Positions 42,761-50,801 of a stretch of 64,000 nucleotides of DNA are shown here, piece after piece (the stretch's first letter is position 1; every line of letters begins with the position of its first letter). Source of the DNA: Hwanghaeella sp965227365 (GTDB lineage Bacteria; Pseudomonadota; Alphaproteobacteria; UBA8366; Aestuariispiraceae). The position numbers and the translations under genes were made by a program. Location: positions 4,092,001 to 4,156,000 of the forward strand of contig NZ_OZ245754.1 in the NCBI RefSeq assembly GCF_965227365.1, written 5' to 3'. The notes below the pieces were generated by a model. That model did not search any database, was not told where the DNA came from, and saw only the letters and a program-made list of their open reading frames with translations.

Positions 42761-43846
42761 TCACCGATTATTCGAGTAAGTGAGAAGCGTCTGGATGGCG
42801 TACATCATCCTGTCCAACAGGAAGCCGATGATGCCGATCGTGAAGACGGCTACCATGATCTTGGCCAGGCTTTGGGAGCTGCCGTTCTGGAATTCATCCC
42901 AGACGAATTTTCCAAGGCCCGGATTCTGCGCCAGCATTTCCGCCGCGATGAGAACCATCCAGCCGACACCAAGGCTTAGGCGCAGCCCGGTAAAGATCAG
43001 CGGTTGCGCCGACGGCAGGACCAGTTTCGTGATTTTGGTCCAGGTAGACATCTTCAGCACACGGGAAACGTTGACGAGATCCTTGTCGATGCTGGCCACC
43101 CCGTGGGCCGTGTTGATCAGTGTCGGCCAAAGCGAACACAACGTTACTGTAATGGCGGAATTCAGGAACGACTTGGTAAACCAACCGTCATTCGTTTCGT
43201 AGGTTGCGGAAATCACCATCGTGACGATCGGCAGCCACGCCAGCGGCGAGACCGGTTTGAATATCTGTATCAACGGATTGAATGCCGCGTTGGCGGTCTT
43301 CGATAGGCCGCAAACGATCCCGATCGGCACGGCGACCAACGTCGCCAACAGGAAGCCGAAGAAAACGGTCGTGATGGAGGTCCATATCTGGTCGTAGTAG
43401 CTGGGCGCGCCCGTAAATTCGCGCCACTTCACGCGGTCTTCCTTGCCGGCAGCGACAAGCTTCGCGTTCCGCTTTTCCTGGCGCTCATAAAAATCCGCCG
43501 CAGATTGCGCCTTTCTGGCCGCGTCTTCGTCCAGCGCGACGACCTGTTCCCAGACCTGCATTGGGCCGGGGATTGCTCCCAACGACGTCTGAACCGTCGG
43601 TGCCAGTTGTGCCCAAATGAAGAGGAAGGCGAGGATCGCGGCCAGCGGCACGCCAAGTTGAGACCACAGCTCCCTCATCTGTGCCCTGGGACTGTCGCCC
43701 GCGATCGCGCGCAGGATCGGCGTCACCCAAGGCAAGCCCACAACCTTCAGGTAGGTGTCCGCCTTGTTGATATTCGTGAACAGCTTGGCCCGTCGGGCTT
43801 CGGCGGCGTCATCGTCTCGCGGCGCGGAGTCGGTTATTGCGGTCAT
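42761..43846 (-). CDS. nrtB: Nitrate ABC transporter permease
   Basis: This 361-residue permease has a long N-terminal cytoplasmic and first-helix region; a periplasmic insert of about 60 charged residues follows (from EQVVALDEDAARKAQSAADF). The usual NrtB/SsuC-type permease core is next. The coupling loop region reads DKDLVNVSRVLKMSTWTKIT, and GLRLSLGVGWMVLIAAEML is diagnostic for the nitrate/taurine permease group. It is 98 bases downstream of nrtA and overlaps the ATPase gene end to end. Confidence 0.94.
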   Translation of the reverse strand: MTAITDSAPRDDDAAEARRAKLFTNINKADTYLKVVGLPWVTPILRAIAGDSPRAQMRELWSQLGVPLAAILAFLFIWAQLAPTVQTSLGAIPGPMQVWEQVVALDEDAARKAQSAADFYERQEKRNAKLVAAGKEDRVKWREFTGAPSYYDQIWTSITTVFFGFLLATLVAVPIGIVCGLSKTANAAFNPLIQIFKPVSPLAWLPIVTMVISATYETNDGWFTKSFLNSAITVTLCSLWPTLINTAHGVASIDKDLVNVSRVLKMSTWTKITKLVLPSAQPLIFTGLRLSLGVGWMVLIAAEMLAQNPGLGKFVWDEFQNGSSQSLAKIMVAVFTIGIIGFLLDRMMYAIQTLLTYSNNR

Positions 43847-43903
43847 CGCGGCTCTCTCTCGTCCAAACAGGGGATTGGTGTATTCTTGGGGGATAGGGCG
43901 GCT

Positions 43904-43930
43904 GGGCGCCGGCCATATGGCTGGGCGCCC
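43904..43930 (-). other. Stable hairpin between nrtA and nrtB
   Basis: GGGCGCC and GGCGCCC form a 7-bp GC stem around an inner GCC-ATAT-GGC, with no T tract after it. Such hairpins after a binding-protein gene often protect the upstream message from 3' decay and make the binding protein more abundant than the permease. That function is inference. Confidence 0.55.
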
Positions 43931-43944
43931 GGCTTTGGCTTCGC

Positions 43945-45306
43945 TTATCCTTCCACCGCGTTGCCGACGACCTTCTGCTCACCCTTCAACCCGATGGGGA
44001 ACTTGTTGAGATAGTCATTCGGCTTCCGGCCATCGAAGGTGATCCCGTCGATGAACTCGGTCTGCGGTGCGCGATAACCGTCCGTCTCCCAAGGGAAGTC
44101 CGCCTCGTTCGACAGGCCTTCCTCGACCAGCAGCTTGGCGGCGGAGAGATAGATGTCCGGGCGGTAGACCTTTTTCGCGACGTCGTCGTACCAGGCATCC
44201 GCCTTGGATTCGGCGATCTGGCCCCACCGGCGCATCTGGCTGAGATACCAGACGGCGTCGGAGTAATACGGATAGGTCGCGTTGTAGCGGAAGAAGACGT
44301 TGAAGTCGGGGACCTCGCGCTTGTCGCCCTTCTCGTATTCGAAGGTGCCGATCATGGAATTTGCGATCACGTCATAGTCGGCACCGACATATTCCGGACG
44401 GGATAGGATTTCTACGGCTTCCGGACGGTTGGCGTTATCGTTCTCGTCCAACCACTGGGCCGCACGGATCAGAGCCTTGGTGATCGCGAGCGTGGTGTTC
44501 GGATATTTTTCGGCGAATTCGGCCGTGATACCGAACACCTTCTCCGGGTTGTTCTTCCAGATCTCGTAATCGGTGATAACCGGAACGCCGATCCCCTTGA
44601 AGACGGCCTGCTGGTTCCAAGGCTCACCCACGCAATAGCCATATATGGTACCCGCTTCCAACGTGGCCGGCATCTGCGGCGGCGGCGTCACGCTCAACAG
44701 CACGTCAGCGTCAATCTGGCCGGTTATGTTTTCTTCACTGTAGTAGCCGGGTTTCAGACCGCCGGCGGCCAACCAGTAACGAAGTTCGTAATTGTGGGTA
44801 GAGACCGGGAAGACCATGCCCATGTTGAACGGCTTGCCTTCGGCCCGGTACTTCTCGACAACGGGTTTCAGAGCCGAGGCCGATATGGGGTGAACCGGCT
44901 TGCCGTTTTCGTGCGGAATGTACTCCTTCATTTGCGCCCAGATCTCATTGGAAACGGTAATGCCGTTGCCATTCAGATCCATGGAAAAGGGCGTGATGAT
45001 ATGCGCCTCGGTGCCGAAACCGATGGTCGCGGCGAGCGGCTGTCCGGCCAGCATGTGCGCGCCGTCCAACTGACCGTCGATCACGCCATCCAGCAGAACC
45101 TTCCAGTTGGCCTGCGGCTCCAGCGTGACGAAGAGGCCCTCGTCCTCGAAATAGCCTTTCTCATAAGCCACGGCGAGCGGCGCCATATCGGTCAGTTTGA
45201 TGAAACCGAACTTCAACTCGTCCTTTTCGACGTCGAGCATTTCGGCGGATGCCGTCGATGCTGTGAACGCCAGGGCGATACCGGCGATGAAACGACGAAG
45301 GTACAT
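43945..45306 (-). CDS. nrtA: Nitrate/nitrite-binding protein NrtA
   Basis: This 453-residue periplasmic receptor of the nitrate ABC transporter has an N-terminal signal peptide, ALAFTASTASAEM. The NrtA/NasF-type domain follows, with KFGFIKLTDMAPLAVAYEKG, DGAHMLAGQPLAATIG, FPVSTHNYELRYWLA and YCVGEPWNQQAVF. The last two blocks match the cytoplasmic sensor NasS of this locus, so the two probably share a nitrate-binding pocket. It is first in the nrt-nir-nas operon, behind a long leader with an ANTAR target and terminator. Confidence 0.96.
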   Translation of the reverse strand: MYLRRFIAGIALAFTASTASAEMLDVEKDELKFGFIKLTDMAPLAVAYEKGYFEDEGLFVTLEPQANWKVLLDGVIDGQLDGAHMLAGQPLAATIGFGTEAHIITPFSMDLNGNGITVSNEIWAQMKEYIPHENGKPVHPISASALKPVVEKYRAEGKPFNMGMVFPVSTHNYELRYWLAAGGLKPGYYSEENITGQIDADVLLSVTPPPQMPATLEAGTIYGYCVGEPWNQQAVFKGIGVPVITDYEIWKNNPEKVFGITAEFAEKYPNTTLAITKALIRAAQWLDENDNANRPEAVEILSRPEYVGADYDVIANSMIGTFEYEKGDKREVPDFNVFFRYNATYPYYSDAVWYLSQMRRWGQIAESKADAWYDDVAKKVYRPDIYLSAAKLLVEEGLSNEADFPWETDGYRAPQTEFIDGITFDGRKPNDYLNKFPIGLKGEQKVVGNAVEG

Positions 45307-45369
45307 GACAGGTCTCCTTCAAGTCGGCCCTGCCATCCCTCTCGGTTCAAAGGCATCGGGCCAAATACG

Positions 45370-45419
45370 AAAAGCCGCTCAGCATGCCGCGCGAATTTCG
45401 CGCGATTGCTTGAGCGGCT
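45370..45419 (-). terminator. Regulated intrinsic terminator in the nrtA leader
   Basis: On the minus strand AGCCGCTCA pairs with TGAGCGGCT about 30 bases later and is followed by TTTT; an inner CGCGCGAAATTCGCGCG stem extends it. It lies about 63 bases before the nrtA ATG. Its 5' arm contains the 3' arm of the ANTAR hairpin, so the two structures exclude each other, as in NasR/NasT-controlled leaders. Confidence 0.88.
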
Positions 45420-45445
45420 CTGCTCAGAACTCTCCGCATGGAGAG
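45411..45445 (-). ncRNA. ANTAR-protein target hairpins in the nrtA leader
   Basis: On the minus strand the first hairpin is CTCTCC-ATGC-GGAGAG (45430-45445). The second is TGAGC-AGAGCC-GCTCA (45411-45426), whose hexaloop AGAGCC has the A1 and G4 expected of ANTAR RNA targets. The first loop, if read as a hexaloop CATGCG, keeps only G4. NasT binding to the pair should block terminator formation and let transcription into nrtA. NasT is encoded about 5 kb upstream in this window. Confidence 0.8.
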
Positions 45446-45481
45446 AATTTGGTCCCGGACGCCGTTGTCCAGATGAAGTCA

Positions 45482-45509
45482 TTTATAACATGCTGCGGTG
45501 CAATATCAA
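45482..45509 (-). promoter_or_regulatory. Sigma70-type promoter of the nrtA operon
   Basis: On the minus strand TTGATA (45509-45504) and TATAAA (45487-45482) are separated by 16 bases. Each matches the -35 and -10 consensus at five of six positions. The spacer and -35 element are covered by a dyad that recurs upstream of nasT. Transcription would start near 45475, just before the ANTAR hairpins. Confidence 0.7.
45489..45507. promoter_or_regulatory. Dyad operator candidate in the nrtA promoter
   Basis: CATGCTGCGGTGCAATATC is an imperfect inverted repeat with centre GGT. It is identical at 16 of 19 positions to the dyad just upstream of nasT. It lies between and over the -10 and -35 elements, which would suit a repressor, although a transcription activator cannot be excluded. 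Confidence 0.55.
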
Positions 45510-45550
45510 GAGAAAATTCTGCCAGGTCCGATGCGGACCCGGCCCGCGGC

Positions 45551-47053
45551 TCACACGTCGCCAGCCGGTGCCAACCCCCGCCGACGACGCCATTTCATGA
45601 TCAGCGGCATCAACCAGATTGAGATCGTCACGACGCCTAGGACGCCGGCCACCGGACGCTCGAAGAAGGTAATGAAATCGCCGTCGGCCTTGATCATGGA
45701 GGTCATGAACGAGTCTTCCAAGAGGCCGCCAAGCACGAGGCCGAGGATCGCCGGAGCGATGGGAAATCCGTTTTCCTCCATCAGATAGGCGACGAGACCG
45801 AGCACCAGCATGATGCCGACGCCGAAGACGGTGTTATTGATGGCGAAAGTGCCGACGACACAGAACATCAGGATGATCGGCATCAGAATGTTGCGCGGCA
45901 CGCGCAGCAGCTGCTTCGACGACTTGATCGCCGCATAACCGAGCGGCAGGAGTAGCAGGTTCGCGACGAAGAAGGAGATGAACACCGCGTAGATCAACTC
46001 GGGCTTGTCGAGAAACACTGTCGGCCCTGGATTCATACCCTTGACGTAGAGCACGCCGATGACGATCGCCGTGATCGAATCGCCGGGGATGCCGAAGACA
46101 AGCGCCGGCACCCAGGTCCCGCCCAATCCGGCATTGTTGGATGAGCCGGCATCGACAATGCCCTCAACATGGCCGGTTCCGAATTTCTCCGGTTCCTTCG
46201 AGAACTTCTTCGAAACGGCATAGGAGATCCATGCTGCGATGTCGGAGCCGGCGCCCGGCAGGGCTCCGACCAGCGTGCCGATGACACTGCCGCGAAAGAG
46301 ATTCAGCTTATACCTATAGAGTACACCGCCGAGCCCCGAAAAAATGTTGCCGATGGACGACTGCTTGACCTCGGGTGGTGGGCGGATAGCGGTCACCGAG
46401 CGCAGCACTTCGGCGAGGGCGAACATTCCGATCATCGCCGGAATGAAGTTCACACCTCCCATCAGTTCGATGCTGCCGAAAGTGAAGCGGGCCTGTCCCG
46501 ACATCGGGTCGAGCCCCACGGTCGCTATCAAAAGGCCGACCAACAGCGACAACGCGCCCTTGACCGGCTGGTCGGTTGAGATGAAGGCGGCGCAGGTGAG
46601 TCCCAGGCAGGCGAGCCAAAAATATTCGTAGGACGAGAAGTTGAGTGCGAATTTCGCGAGCACGGGCGCCGTGAAGGTCAGCACCACGGCACCGAACAGA
46701 CCGCCGACGACAGCACTGGCGAGCCCGGTCCCCAGCACCAGTTCCGCTTTGCCCTTTCGGGTCATGGCAAAAGCTTCGTCGGTATACGCTGCCGATGCCG
46801 GTGTTCCGGGAATGCGCAGGAGCGCGCCGGGCAGGTCACCGGCGAAAATCGCCATCGCAGTCGCCGTAACCATGGCAGCCAGCGCCGGAACCGGCGGAAT
46901 GAAGAAGGTGACCGGCACCAGCAATGCCGTCGCCATCGTCGCCGACAAGCCAGGTATTGCGCCCATGAACATGCCGAACAGGCCGGAAAGGACGATCACG
47001 ACCAACACATAGGGGTCGAAGACCAGCGGCAACGCACTAATGAAGATTTCCAT
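45551..47053 (-). CDS. tctA: Tripartite tricarboxylate transporter large permease TctA
   Basis: This 500-residue permease has about 12 membrane segments and the TctA signatures GMFMGAIPGLSATMATALLVP, read here as residues 27-47 in two parts, plus GDLPGALLRIPGTPASAAYT and FGIPGDSITAIVIGVLYVKG. It carries the solute delivered by the TctC receptor using an ion gradient. The start ATG 47053 has AGG ten bases upstream. It is last in the tctC-B-A set, which lies between nasS and the nrtA leader. The substrate is a carboxylate in known cases and is not known here. Confidence 0.95.
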   Translation of the reverse strand: MEIFISALPLVFDPYVLVVIVLSGLFGMFMGAIPGLSATMATALLVPVTFFIPPVPALAAMVTATAMAIFAGDLPGALLRIPGTPASAAYTDEAFAMTRKGKAELVLGTGLASAVVGGLFGAVVLTFTAPVLAKFALNFSSYEYFWLACLGLTCAAFISTDQPVKGALSLLVGLLIATVGLDPMSGQARFTFGSIELMGGVNFIPAMIGMFALAEVLRSVTAIRPPPEVKQSSIGNIFSGLGGVLYRYKLNLFRGSVIGTLVGALPGAGSDIAAWISYAVSKKFSKEPEKFGTGHVEGIVDAGSSNNAGLGGTWVPALVFGIPGDSITAIVIGVLYVKGMNPGPTVFLDKPELIYAVFISFFVANLLLLPLGYAAIKSSKQLLRVPRNILMPIILMFCVVGTFAINNTVFGVGIMLVLGLVAYLMEENGFPIAPAILGLVLGGLLEDSFMTSMIKADGDFITFFERPVAGVLGVVTISIWLMPLIMKWRRRRGLAPAGDV

Positions 47054-47063
47054 GGCCAATAAC

Positions 47064-47543
47064 CTACCAGGACCAGGGTTCAAGGATGCCCCAAGGCAAA
47101 GGCACCCGGAGGAATTGACCGAAGAACTGCTGGATGACGATCACCGCCACCACCGCAATCACCGCTGACGACAGCCAGTTGCGGCCACCGCGCAGCCAGA
47201 GAAGCAGACCATAAAGTGTTATGAAGCCGGTGATGACATAACCGAGAATGTCCGAAACCAGGATGTAGAAGACCAACGCCACCAAAACGAGGGCGAAGTT
47301 GGCGACATGGCGGGGCGAGCGCATCCATTCCAGAGCCTCGGCCCATGGCTTGTCGCCGCGCTCACGCACGCCCTTGAACACCAACGACGCCCCGAGGAGC
47401 GCCATCACCACGGCGATGGACCGTGGAAAGAAACCAGCACCGTAGTTCTGCCCCGGCATGTCACGGAACTGGCTGGTAAAGACAAAGATCAGTGCTGCAA
47501 CGCCGATGAACAGCGCACCGGCAATGGCGTCATTGACTTTCAC
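47064..47543 (-). CDS. tctB: Tripartite tricarboxylate transporter small subunit TctB
   Basis: This 159-residue protein has four predicted membrane segments, the usual TctB size and order. It opens with NDAIAGALFIGVAALIFVFT and contains FFPRSIAVVMALLGASLV, typical of TctB. It pairs with TctA, 10 bases downstream. Like most TctB proteins it is poorly conserved, so its identity depends partly on the neighbours. Confidence 0.9.
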   Translation of the reverse strand: MKVNDAIAGALFIGVAALIFVFTSQFRDMPGQNYGAGFFPRSIAVVMALLGASLVFKGVRERGDKPWAEALEWMRSPRHVANFALVLVALVFYILVSDILGYVITGFITLYGLLLWLRGGRNWLSSAVIAVVAVIVIQQFFGQFLRVPLPWGILEPWSW

Positions 47544-47621
47544 GACGAAATGGCCCCCCGGCTATGAAACGACCGCCGGCCCGGCAACGGCTGCCGGACC
47601 GGCGTATCAAAGCGAAGCGTA

Positions 47622-48608
47622 TCAGTTCTTCAAACCGGCCTTTTCCATGACCGCGCCGAAATCGGCGTCGGCCTTGGCCATGAAGGCTTCCGCCTCGGCG
47701 GACGGACGCCAGACCATGCCGAAGCCGCGGCCTTCCATGAACTCTTTATACTCGGGGGAGTCATAGGCCTTCTTCAGGGCCGGAATCAGCTTGTCCATGA
47801 CTTCCTGGGGCATCCCTTTGGGACCCGCGACCATCCGCCAGGCGCCAACCGTCCAGTCGGAACCGGTTGCTTCCTTCAGTGTCGGCACGTCAGGGAAGAT
47901 GGCAAGCCGTTCATCGCCCATATTGGCGAGCGGACGGACTTCTCCGGCTTCGATCAGCGCGCGTCCCTCGGCCAGCGAAGAGGTAACGAAATCAACTCCG
48001 CCTGCGACCATATCCTTCAACGCCGGCGCGCTGCCCTGGCTGGGGACCCACGGCGCGACGTTCGGATCGACGCCTTCCGACAACATCCAACCGGCATAAC
48101 CGAGATGCCAGATGCCGCCTTGGCCGGTACCTGACCCTTTGAAGGTGCTGGCGGGCAATGTCTTGATCGCTTCCAGCAGTTCCGCCGCCGAATTATACGG
48201 TGACCCTTTGGCGACCATCAGACCGCCCGGATCGAGGTTTACCTGTGCCGCAACCGAATAGTCCTTGTAAGTAAGGTCGGTCAGACCGGCCCAGTGCATC
48301 ATCACGATTTCGACGGTAATCACACCGATCGTGTAGCCGTCCGGCGCCGCGGTGGCGATGGACGAATGCCCGACCACGCCCGAGCCGCCGGTACGATTGA
48401 CGACGTTGAAGGGCTGGCCCAGTTCCTTCTCCAGAAGGCTGGCAAGGATGCGACCGACCGCATCCGTACCGCCACCGGCGCCCCAGGGCACGACCACCGT
48501 GACCGGACGCTCCGGCCACTCCGCCTGCGCGGAAGCAACGCCGAAAGTGCTGATCGCCAGGGCGGCTGCAACAACTCCGGCAAATTTGACAAAGGTTCGT
48601 CTAAGCAT
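47622..48608 (-). CDS. tctC: Tripartite tricarboxylate transporter receptor TctC
   Basis: This 328-residue periplasmic binding protein of the Bug/TctC family starts at ATG 48608 with a signal peptide ending in VASAQAEWPERP. Conserved Bug blocks are VTVVVPWGAGGGTDAVGRIL, NRTGGSGVVGHSSIA and APDGYTIGV. Ligands in this family are di- and tricarboxylates, aromatic acids, nicotinate and others. The first-gene position makes it the head of the transporter operon, 275 bases downstream of nasS. That gap holds a weak hairpin (48748-48766) without a T tract. Confidence 0.94.
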   Translation of the reverse strand: MLRRTFVKFAGVVAAALAISTFGVASAQAEWPERPVTVVVPWGAGGGTDAVGRILASLLEKELGQPFNVVNRTGGSGVVGHSSIATAAPDGYTIGVITVEIVMMHWAGLTDLTYKDYSVAAQVNLDPGGLMVAKGSPYNSAAELLEAIKTLPASTFKGSGTGQGGIWHLGYAGWMLSEGVDPNVAPWVPSQGSAPALKDMVAGGVDFVTSSLAEGRALIEAGEVRPLANMGDERLAIFPDVPTLKEATGSDWTVGAWRMVAGPKGMPQEVMDKLIPALKKAYDSPEYKEFMEGRGFGMVWRPSAEAEAFMAKADADFGAVMEKAGLKN

Positions 48609-48883
48609 GCGTTTTCTCCCAGGTTTCGCGTAGACACCGTTTCGGCGTCTCAGCGCCGTCGCTCGCGAATTTTCTTTGATGCCCTGCTGAACGGGCAAAG
48701 CACGCAATCCTGCCACTCATTTTCCGAAAGTGGCTACCCGCTTTCTTGAGGCAAATGAGATGCCTCTGCGTCATCAAAACACCCGCATGACGATTATTGC
48801 GATGAGCAAAATGGCATAGGATTACCGGGTACTGAGACGGTCACCCAACGCAGGACGTCGCTTCCGATCGCGTCGGCAACCGA

Positions 48884-50062
48884 TCAGTCCGGGTCGGTCG
48901 AATCGAACACCTTTGCATCAAAGAAGGTGTCGGGTCCCAGGAACATGTCGCCCGTGGAAGAGGCGACCGGCATGCGCGCGGACAGGGACCCTTCCAGTTT
49001 CTCCGACGCGCCCGGCATATCGACCCCGAGCGCGGAGAGATATTCGCGATAAAGATCCGGTCGGAAACACCGTCGCGCGATGGCCGCCGCCTCAGCCCTG
49101 TCCAGTCCGTTCCGACGGGCCAGCCGGTTGGCGATCCATACCGCCTGACTTCGCCAGGGGAATGTCGCGGCCCCATCCAGGAACTCGATGAATCTGGGTG
49201 CTTCTTTTTCCTCGCTGGTCGAAGAGACGAGAATGCGGCCAAGCAAAGTTCGCTCTATGACTTCCGGCGCAACGTTCAAATAGGATTCCCGGGCCAGGAT
49301 TTCAGAGGCGGTCATCGGACGCGACGGGTCGGACAGCCAACGGGCCGCCCGCCAGACCGCCCGCATCAAGGCGGCGGTCGCTTCCACTTCGCGTTCCGCC
49401 CACCCGCGTCGGACAGCTAGAACTTTTTCAGGGGCGAAGCGCCAGATTGCGCAGCACGGCAGTATCAGTTCCGCCACGCCCTTTTCCACCGCGACGGAGC
49501 CCCACGGCTCGCCGACACAAAAAGCGTCGATCTCCCCGGCCGCCATGGCTTCCACCATCAATGGCGGCGGCACGGTTCGCACATCCAGTTCCTGCGGCGC
49601 GCGCAGACCAAGAGCCTCTAGCCAGTAGTAGAGAAGCTCGGCATGCATGGAGAACGGGAATGGAACGCCGATCCGAAGCGGGCGCGGACACACACCGACC
49701 AAGGCCCTGCCGATCCGTTCCGCCGCCATGAAATCATTCGGCATCCCGTTATCCCGCATCTTTTCAGCGAGTTGACGGGATACGCCGACGACATTTCCGT
49801 TCACGGACAGCACCATCAGGGCGTCCAACGGCATTGCCATTCCGCCCAATCCCATCGACATCGCGATGGGAACCGGGGCCAACATATGCGCCGCGTCCAA
49901 CCGCCCCAGCGCCAGCTTGTCCCGGATCGCGGACCAGGACCGTTCAACATGGAGTTGAAGGTCCAACCCCTCCTCGGCGGCGAAACCAAGTTCCCTGGCA
50001 ACCACCAAGGCGGCACTGTCCACCAATGGGATGATCCCACAATCGATCCGACGCAGGCTCAC
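48884..50062 (-). CDS. nasS: Cytoplasmic nitrate sensor NasS
   Basis: NasS is 392 residues long and resembles NrtA without a signal peptide: it begins directly with CGIIPLVDSAALVVARELGF and contains DAAHMLAPVPIAMSMG, PFPFSMHAELLYYWL and FCVGEPWGSVAVEKG. In Paracoccus and Azotobacter NasS holds NasT inactive when nitrate is absent and releases it when nitrate binds. The start is GTG 50062, overlapping the nasT stop, with GGAG eight bases upstream. The matching nrtA leader in the window makes the regulatory circuit complete. Confidence 0.95.
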   Translation of the reverse strand: MSLRRIDCGIIPLVDSAALVVARELGFAAEEGLDLQLHVERSWSAIRDKLALGRLDAAHMLAPVPIAMSMGLGGMAMPLDALMVLSVNGNVVGVSRQLAEKMRDNGMPNDFMAAERIGRALVGVCPRPLRIGVPFPFSMHAELLYYWLEALGLRAPQELDVRTVPPPLMVEAMAAGEIDAFCVGEPWGSVAVEKGVAELILPCCAIWRFAPEKVLAVRRGWAEREVEATAALMRAVWRAARWLSDPSRPMTASEILARESYLNVAPEVIERTLLGRILVSSTSEEKEAPRFIEFLDGAATFPWRSQAVWIANRLARRNGLDRAEAAAIARRCFRPDLYREYLSALGVDMPGASEKLEGSLSARMPVASSTGDMFLGPDTFFDAKVFDSTDPD

Positions 50063-50655
50063 TTCAGCAGCTCCGACGCGGTAATCAAGGCACTGGCGAC
50101 TTCCGAGATCTTCTTGCCCTGGTCCATGGCGGTTCGGCGCAACAGCGCGTAGGCCTCGTCTTCCGAAAGACCGCGGGCATTCATCAGGAGCCCCTTGGCC
50201 CGGTCGACCATTTTACGTTCGGCCAGGGCAGCCTTCGTCGCATCCAATTCCTTCCGAATTCGGCTGACCATGGAAAAGCGTGCAATCGCGGCATCCATCA
50301 CCGGCTTGATGCGATCCTTCTGAAGTCCGGCAACCACATAGGCGCTGACGCCGGCTTCGATCGCATCCTTCATCAAATCGGCATCGCTGCGGTCTACGAA
50401 GATGGCAACCGGCCGGTCCAACGGTGTGGAGGCCAGCGTCAATCCTTCAAGGACGTCCCGGCTCGGGTTTTCAAGATCAATCAGGACAACATCCGGGTTC
50501 AGGGCCGCCAGTTTTCGCGCCAAACCGGTTTCGTCACCGATCACGGAAACATCGAACTCGCCGGCATCCTGCAACCCGTCCACGATCAAAAGCGCGCGCT
50601 CGCGATCTCGTTCGACCACGGCGATCTGCAATTTGACATCCCGGTTCTTCGTCAT
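50059..50655 (-). CDS. nasT: ANTAR antitermination regulator NasT
   Basis: This 198-residue protein has a receiver-like N-terminal domain (about 5-125), with IAVVERDRERALLIVDGL and DVVLIDLENPSRDVLEGL. The C-terminal ANTAR RNA-binding domain contains KMVDRAKGLLMNARGLSEDE and AYALLRRTAMDQGKKISEVA. NasT binds the two-hairpin leader of nitrate-assimilation genes and prevents termination. ATG 50655 gives the usual length; the frame stays open upstream into the ABC gene. A strong dyad sits six bases before the start. It overlaps nasS and is probably co-transcribed with it. Confidence 0.94.
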   Translation of the reverse strand: MTKNRDVKLQIAVVERDRERALLIVDGLQDAGEFDVSVIGDETGLARKLAALNPDVVLIDLENPSRDVLEGLTLASTPLDRPVAIFVDRSDADLMKDAIEAGVSAYVVAGLQKDRIKPVMDAAIARFSMVSRIRKELDATKAALAERKMVDRAKGLLMNARGLSEDEAYALLRRTAMDQGKKISEVASALITASELLK

Positions 50656-50660
50656 GCGCG

Positions 50661-50679
50661 CATGTTGCACCGCAACATG
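50661..50679. promoter_or_regulatory. Perfect dyad immediately upstream of nasT
   Basis: CATGTTGC-ACC-GCAACATG is a perfect inverted repeat with 8-bp arms. It ends six bases before the nasT ATG, so it could be a protein-binding site or an RNA hairpin that hides the ribosome site. The close copy in the nrtA promoter favours a DNA operator shared by the two transcripts. Confidence 0.6.
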
Positions 50680-50801
50680 AATTCCTGCAAGCGGCATCAC
50701 ATCCAACGGACGCAACTGTTCGGAAGCGTACCCGGGAAGCCTTGAAACCTGATCCATGACCTGGCTGGGATCGGTCTCAGGCGAAGCCTGCAGGGGAAAG
50801 A

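Noticed and set aside
48748..48766. Hairpin GAGGCA-N7-TGCCTC between nasS and tctC
   Set aside because: The stem is short and no T tract follows in either direction, so it was not called as a terminator.
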